From positions 1 through 26,776 of the forward strand of contig RCNN01000284.1 of assembly GCA_003667245.1 (NCBI GenBank): a stretch of 26,776 bases of DNA, in the 5' to 3' direction. The translations under genes were made by a program, and so were the position numbers. Below are positions 22,942 through 26,776 of the stretch, piece after piece (positions within the stretch are counted from its first letter, which is position 1; each line of letters begins with the position of its first letter). Below the pieces are notes generated by a model. The model did not search any database. It was not told where the DNA came from and saw nothing but the letters and a program-made list of their open reading frames with translations. This stretch comes from Heterostelium multicystogenum. Lineage: Eukaryota > Evosea > Eumycetozoa > Acytosteliales > Acytosteliaceae.

Positions 22942-25108
22942 TTTTTCTATTATTATAATTTGTTTTTTATTGCGCCTAAAGATATATATTACAATTTATC
23001 TTGATTTCAAGTTTTAACTTTTGTTAGTTTAATTATTATTATTATATTATTAGATAGATATTTGATATGATATGATTGATGAGTAACTGAGGTGATTGAT
23101 TGATTGATTTTGATGATGATGTTGATGTTGATGTAGATGTCAAATATAATATAAAAGGTTAAGAATAGAAAAGATGGAATTGTGTGTTTGTTTCCAACCT
23201 TTAATTATTATTATTTTTAATTTGAATTTGATTTAGTTGTTAATGTAATTTTTATTTATATTTTTATTTTATTTTATTTAAGCAGTTGTGGATTTGTTTT
23301 TTTTTTGTTTTTTTGTTTTTTTGAATTTTAGAATACCAACTGCACACAATCAAGATACTTGAAAATGAAAAACAATGTGAAACTATTAAAAATATCAAAA
23401 ACAACACACTTGTGGAAGTGAAGGAGGTGATGTTTCCATGTTGGGTTAACTATACAATAATAATAATGAGATGGAGTCGATTGATTATCATAAATGAATA
23501 CTACAAAAAAATTAAATTGGAACAACACAAACAAAAAAACCAGACTATATCATCAGCAATAATAAAATCCAACCAAATAGTGTGCTTGATCAATGAGTGA
23601 ACGGATGAATGAATGGAATGAATAGTAAAGCAATTGCATCGGATTTATAAATAAAAATTGATTTGGTGATTTATCGGATAATATCTATCTTTTATGATTC
23701 AATTTATAATATAATATAATATTATTGATGTAAATGTGAAAGCAACAACTGCTAATAAATACATACTAAATAATTTGAGATCTGAGTGAGGATTGATTGA
23801 TATTTATTATTACTATTATCGTAATACTAATAATTAGTTATATGTATGTATGTATGTATGTAGTAAAGGAGTAAAGTACTTTATTTAAATCTGCTGGTGA
23901 TCTAAAGTTTGGTGGTGTTTTTACTAAATGAATGAATGCAAACCAATTGCTGTTACTACAATAAGTCAGTCCAATGTTGTCAGATCATAATTTCGATGAG
24001 AATGTTTTTGTTTTTTTGAAAAAAAAATAAAATAAAAAAAATAAAAAAACAAATGACTATTTTAAAGTAAAACTTGATAGTGGTGGTTATAAATAAACTA
24101 TTGTCAAAGCATCCATCCCACTTTTGATGATGGGTCCACAAATGGTTGTTGTTGTTTTAACATTTTGTGTGAAAAAAAACACAATAAAATAAAAGAGATC
24201 TTTTAAGGTTACCTAATAAAATATATAGTTTTATTATAAACCCTATTATGGTTAAATGCCGGAAATTTATAATCTACAACAACTTAAATAACAAATAAAT
24301 AATAATCATTATCTATTTTATAATAATAACAATAATAATAATAATATAGTCATAAGATAAGTCTTGTGGTGTCGACAATATCTATTGAGTTTGAAGGATG
24401 AATTCTATCTGAAACCTGTAACACTCTTTCAATTCAAAATGAGAAATTATTTCAGATCTGATGAAAATAATTTATTGTTGCAGAAACTTATAGATATTCT
24501 AATATTGAGTTTATTATACCTTAAAAATCGAACTTATAACTTGTAGCTAAAGACTCATAAATTCAACACAATTAATCAATCAATCACTTCTGAATCAGAT
24601 AGCAATTAGATAATATTGATTGATTGCTTTATGATTCTGCTCCAAATTTTAAAAATTTGAATTTGAATTTTTGGCACACTTTTTAAGTAACGGTCATTTT
24701 TTAACAATAATGAGTTTCGTCTCTAATTTTTGAAATGAAAATGAATGATCATTAGACAAAACAACAACCAAACAATCTGACTGTTAAGACAAGTTTGCTT
24801 TAATTTTAAACAATATTATCATAAAACATATATACATTCAACAACAAACAAACAAACAAGCAATAATATTAATAATTTTTAGTTAATTTATTATATATTA
24901 TACTATATTAGTGACTAACTAGTTATTAAGAACAAACTAAGTTATATACTATACTTCACTTCATACACACAACACATACAGCATTCATTTATTTTTGAAT
25001 TTGATTTAACACCTATTTAGATTATAGTCGTTAGATTCATTTAATTTTGAACACCAACCACCAACTTTACAAATATATAAATAGAACAACTCTGCAAAAG
25101 TAATAATA
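22942..25108. other. 2.2-kb divergent spacer, no gene seen
   Basis: The longest gene-free stretch of the window, between lrrA and the coiled-coil gene. It holds GATT and GATGTT simple repeats (about 23093-23135), a T-rich run (about 23297-23323), a TATG microsatellite (23841-23862) and A/T homopolymers at about 24007-24050. Two open frames of about 60 codons (23412-23600 and 24364-24546) have no recognisable family; the second is somewhat more protein-like (LLSLKDEFYLKPVTLFQFKM). An imperfect inverted repeat of CAATCAATC/GATTGATTG type spans about 24570-24640. Confidence 0.5.
23841..23862. repeat. TATG tetranucleotide microsatellite
   Basis: Five consecutive TATG units plus a partial unit. 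Ordinary simple-sequence repeat in the long spacer. Confidence 0.9.
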
Positions 25109-26725
25109 ATGTATCCAAGAAATAGTTCATCACCTTCATTCAACCAATTGGTACTGCTCAAAAGAGTCAAGGTGGTCTTTAAAGATATGCTTACCTTATA
25201 TAATAATAATAATAGTAATAGCCGGCACTGGTGGTAATGCTGCTGATGGTAGCTCCTCGAAAAATAACTACTACCTGTAAAGGGACTTCTATCCCAATGG
25301 TTTTCACACCTTCCAAGAAAACCATCCCAATTGCTTTCCAACTTGAGTAGTGCAGTCACACCAACCAAGTCAAAGGACAGCGGAGACCGCAGTCCACTTG
25401 TTGTTAAGGTATTGAGCTCCCCAGCCACACCTCCTCATCATCCATCCTCAGGAAGCTCCGACGAAAATGAAGACGTCAGAGTATTCTCCAGATCACCAAC
25501 CAGCTCACCTGTATGTATACCTATATAGAATGGTAAACATAGCACCTCATATTAATTTTTGGATATTCATTCATTGCCAATATATAGGGTTTCAAAAAAA
25601 GAGTCCAAGAAATAATGCCTTGAAACAAAGAGATTGAAAAATATGCAGAAAAATCAATTCTTTTGATGGTAACTATTATCTCCTATCCTACAGATGGTCT
25701 GAGACTCCATGGGCAATGATCTAACCTGTTTTTTACTCATTTATAAGAGGTTGTAAAGTACAAGAAGAGATTACAGAGAATAGAGATAAGATACAAAGTT
25801 TGCAAACAACAACTTTCTTCTGCTCAAAAAGGTATGGAAATTCAGAAATATCCATTCTTTTTATTTCCACTTGGAATAACTGACCAGTAGCTAACTGTAT
25901 ATTATTATTTATTTGTTGTAGATAAATTAAATATTCAGAATGAAAAGAAGGAACTCTTAGAGAAGCTGAAAGCAGTTGGATGAAAAGAAAGTCGAGGCTG
26001 AGCAAAGAGAAAAGGATACCAAGTTGCAGCTTGAAGATATGGAAAAGAAGTTGTCGTCCACTGTCGAGGCAATGAACCAAGAGTTTGACAAGAAGATCTC
26101 TGACATCAATGAGGAGCGATCACAAACTGAGAAATATAGCCAGCACACTATTTCGATCTTGAGAGATCAGCTCTGTCAGTTGCACTCTCAGAATGAGTCC
26201 ACCAAGAAGCTTTTAGAGCAGTTGGAGCAAGACAAGTCTGAAGCAAATAAAAAGCTAGAGTCTGACCAACAACTCATCAGCCAACTTCAAATGAATCTCG
26301 AAACCACCACAACTACAAATACAGAAATCACACATTCACTGGAGACTACCAAAGAATCTTTGGCCAGCACAAAAAGAAAGAGTATGTAAACGACATTAGA
26401 GACTTACATAAAGAATTCCTTACGAATACTAATATAATTCTTATATTCATTTAGTTTATTCTTTTCAACATGTTTGGCTGGCTATTAAATTGAAATTCAA
26501 TTGGATGCTAAATACTCCAGCCAATATTAGTACTCAGGAGTTGTGGGAAGAGGCAGAGGCTCACAGATTTCATCCATCTAGATTCACCCAGTTTAATTAG
26601 CCAAAAGGTAAAATCACTTCAACAACAACAAGCTCCGCCCTCCCCAGCAAAGTCTCCAAGAGAAGACATCACCAAAGAAGAAACCAAATGTAGCACCATC
26701 TACAACTCAAAAGTCAAAGAAATAG
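25109..26725 (+). CDS. coiled-coil protein with Ser/Pro-rich N-terminus, unrecognised (frameshifted)
   Basis: The probable start is ATG 25109 (MYPRNSSSPSFNQL), followed by Asn/Gly/Ser low complexity and a Ser/Pro-rich region (SQWFSHLPRKPSQLLSNLSS; TPPHHPSSGSSDENEDV). Introns with good borders are 25511-25587, 25669-25749, 25832-25921 and 26382-26454. From about 25750 the product is a long coiled coil (VVKYKKRLQRIEIRYKVCKQ; KKVEAEQREKDTKLQLEDME; SILRDQLCQLHSQNESTKKL). After the last intron is a compact block: SFQHVWLAIKLKFNWMLN and ELWEEAEAHRFHPSRFTQF. A Lys/Pro/Ser tail (KTSPKKKPNVAPSTTQKSKK) ends in TAG at 26723-26725. Frame breaks lie near 25215, 25270, 25600, 25640, 25975, 26598 and 26660. 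Expected length is about 430 residues. The conserved-looking C-terminal block is not one I recognise. A scaffold or cytoskeletal role is only a guess. Confidence 0.6.
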
Positions 26726-26776
26726 AATTAGAAAGTTGTTAAAATAAAGATATATATTGTAATTCATCACCAAATC

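Noticed and set aside
23328..23600. Short overlapping ORFs on both strands in the long spacer
   Set aside because: Low-complexity composition in AT-rich DNA, no start context or domain.

Overview
The window is nuclear DNA from a dictyostelid social amoeba. The signs are a dictyostelid-type actin, a full-length homologue of Dictyostelium LrrA, very AT-rich spacers, introns of about 50-90 nt with GTA/GTAAGT donors and TAG acceptors, and Asn/Gln/His/Ser/Thr low-complexity tracts. The coding regions are much less AT-rich than the spacers. I cannot name the species. The actin and LrrA differ slightly from the D. discoideum proteins as I remember them, so it is probably another dictyostelid.

Layout, left to right: the 3' end of an LSM14/Scd6/RAP55 mRNA-decapping regulator (+); a small His-rich protein (+); an intact actin gene (+); a possible coding fragment (-); a secreted single-pass IPT/TIG (Tgr-like) surface protein (-); a doubtful broken reading (+); an ankyrin-repeat-like dictyostelid family protein (-); a calponin-homology protein (+); a large nucleotidyltransferase-like protein (-); a secreted His/Gln/Ser-rich protein (+); a phytanoyl-CoA dioxygenase family protein (-); an LMBR1-domain 2 (LMBD2) membrane protein (-); LrrA (-); and, after a 2.2 kb spacer, a coiled-coil protein (+).

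The genes do not form one pathway or operon. They are a normal eukaryotic mix of cytoskeleton and adhesion (actin, CH protein, LrrA, TIG protein), RNA regulation (LSM14) and metabolism (PhyH). Several pairs share divergent spacers: TIG protein/ankyrin region, ankyrin/CH, nucleotidyltransferase/secreted protein, and LrrA/coiled coil.

The dominant oddity is that nearly every multi-hundred-base gene except actin is interrupted by 1-2 nt frameshifts, many in homopolymers, while its domain sequence continues in the next frame and its splice sites stay intact. I read these as consensus errors rather than pseudogenes, so the gene spans below run across the breaks. I found no clear undescribed system. 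The best leads are the nucleotidyltransferase-like protein with an altered SDIN motif, the conserved-looking C-terminal block of the coiled-coil protein, and a few palindromes inside introns and spacers.
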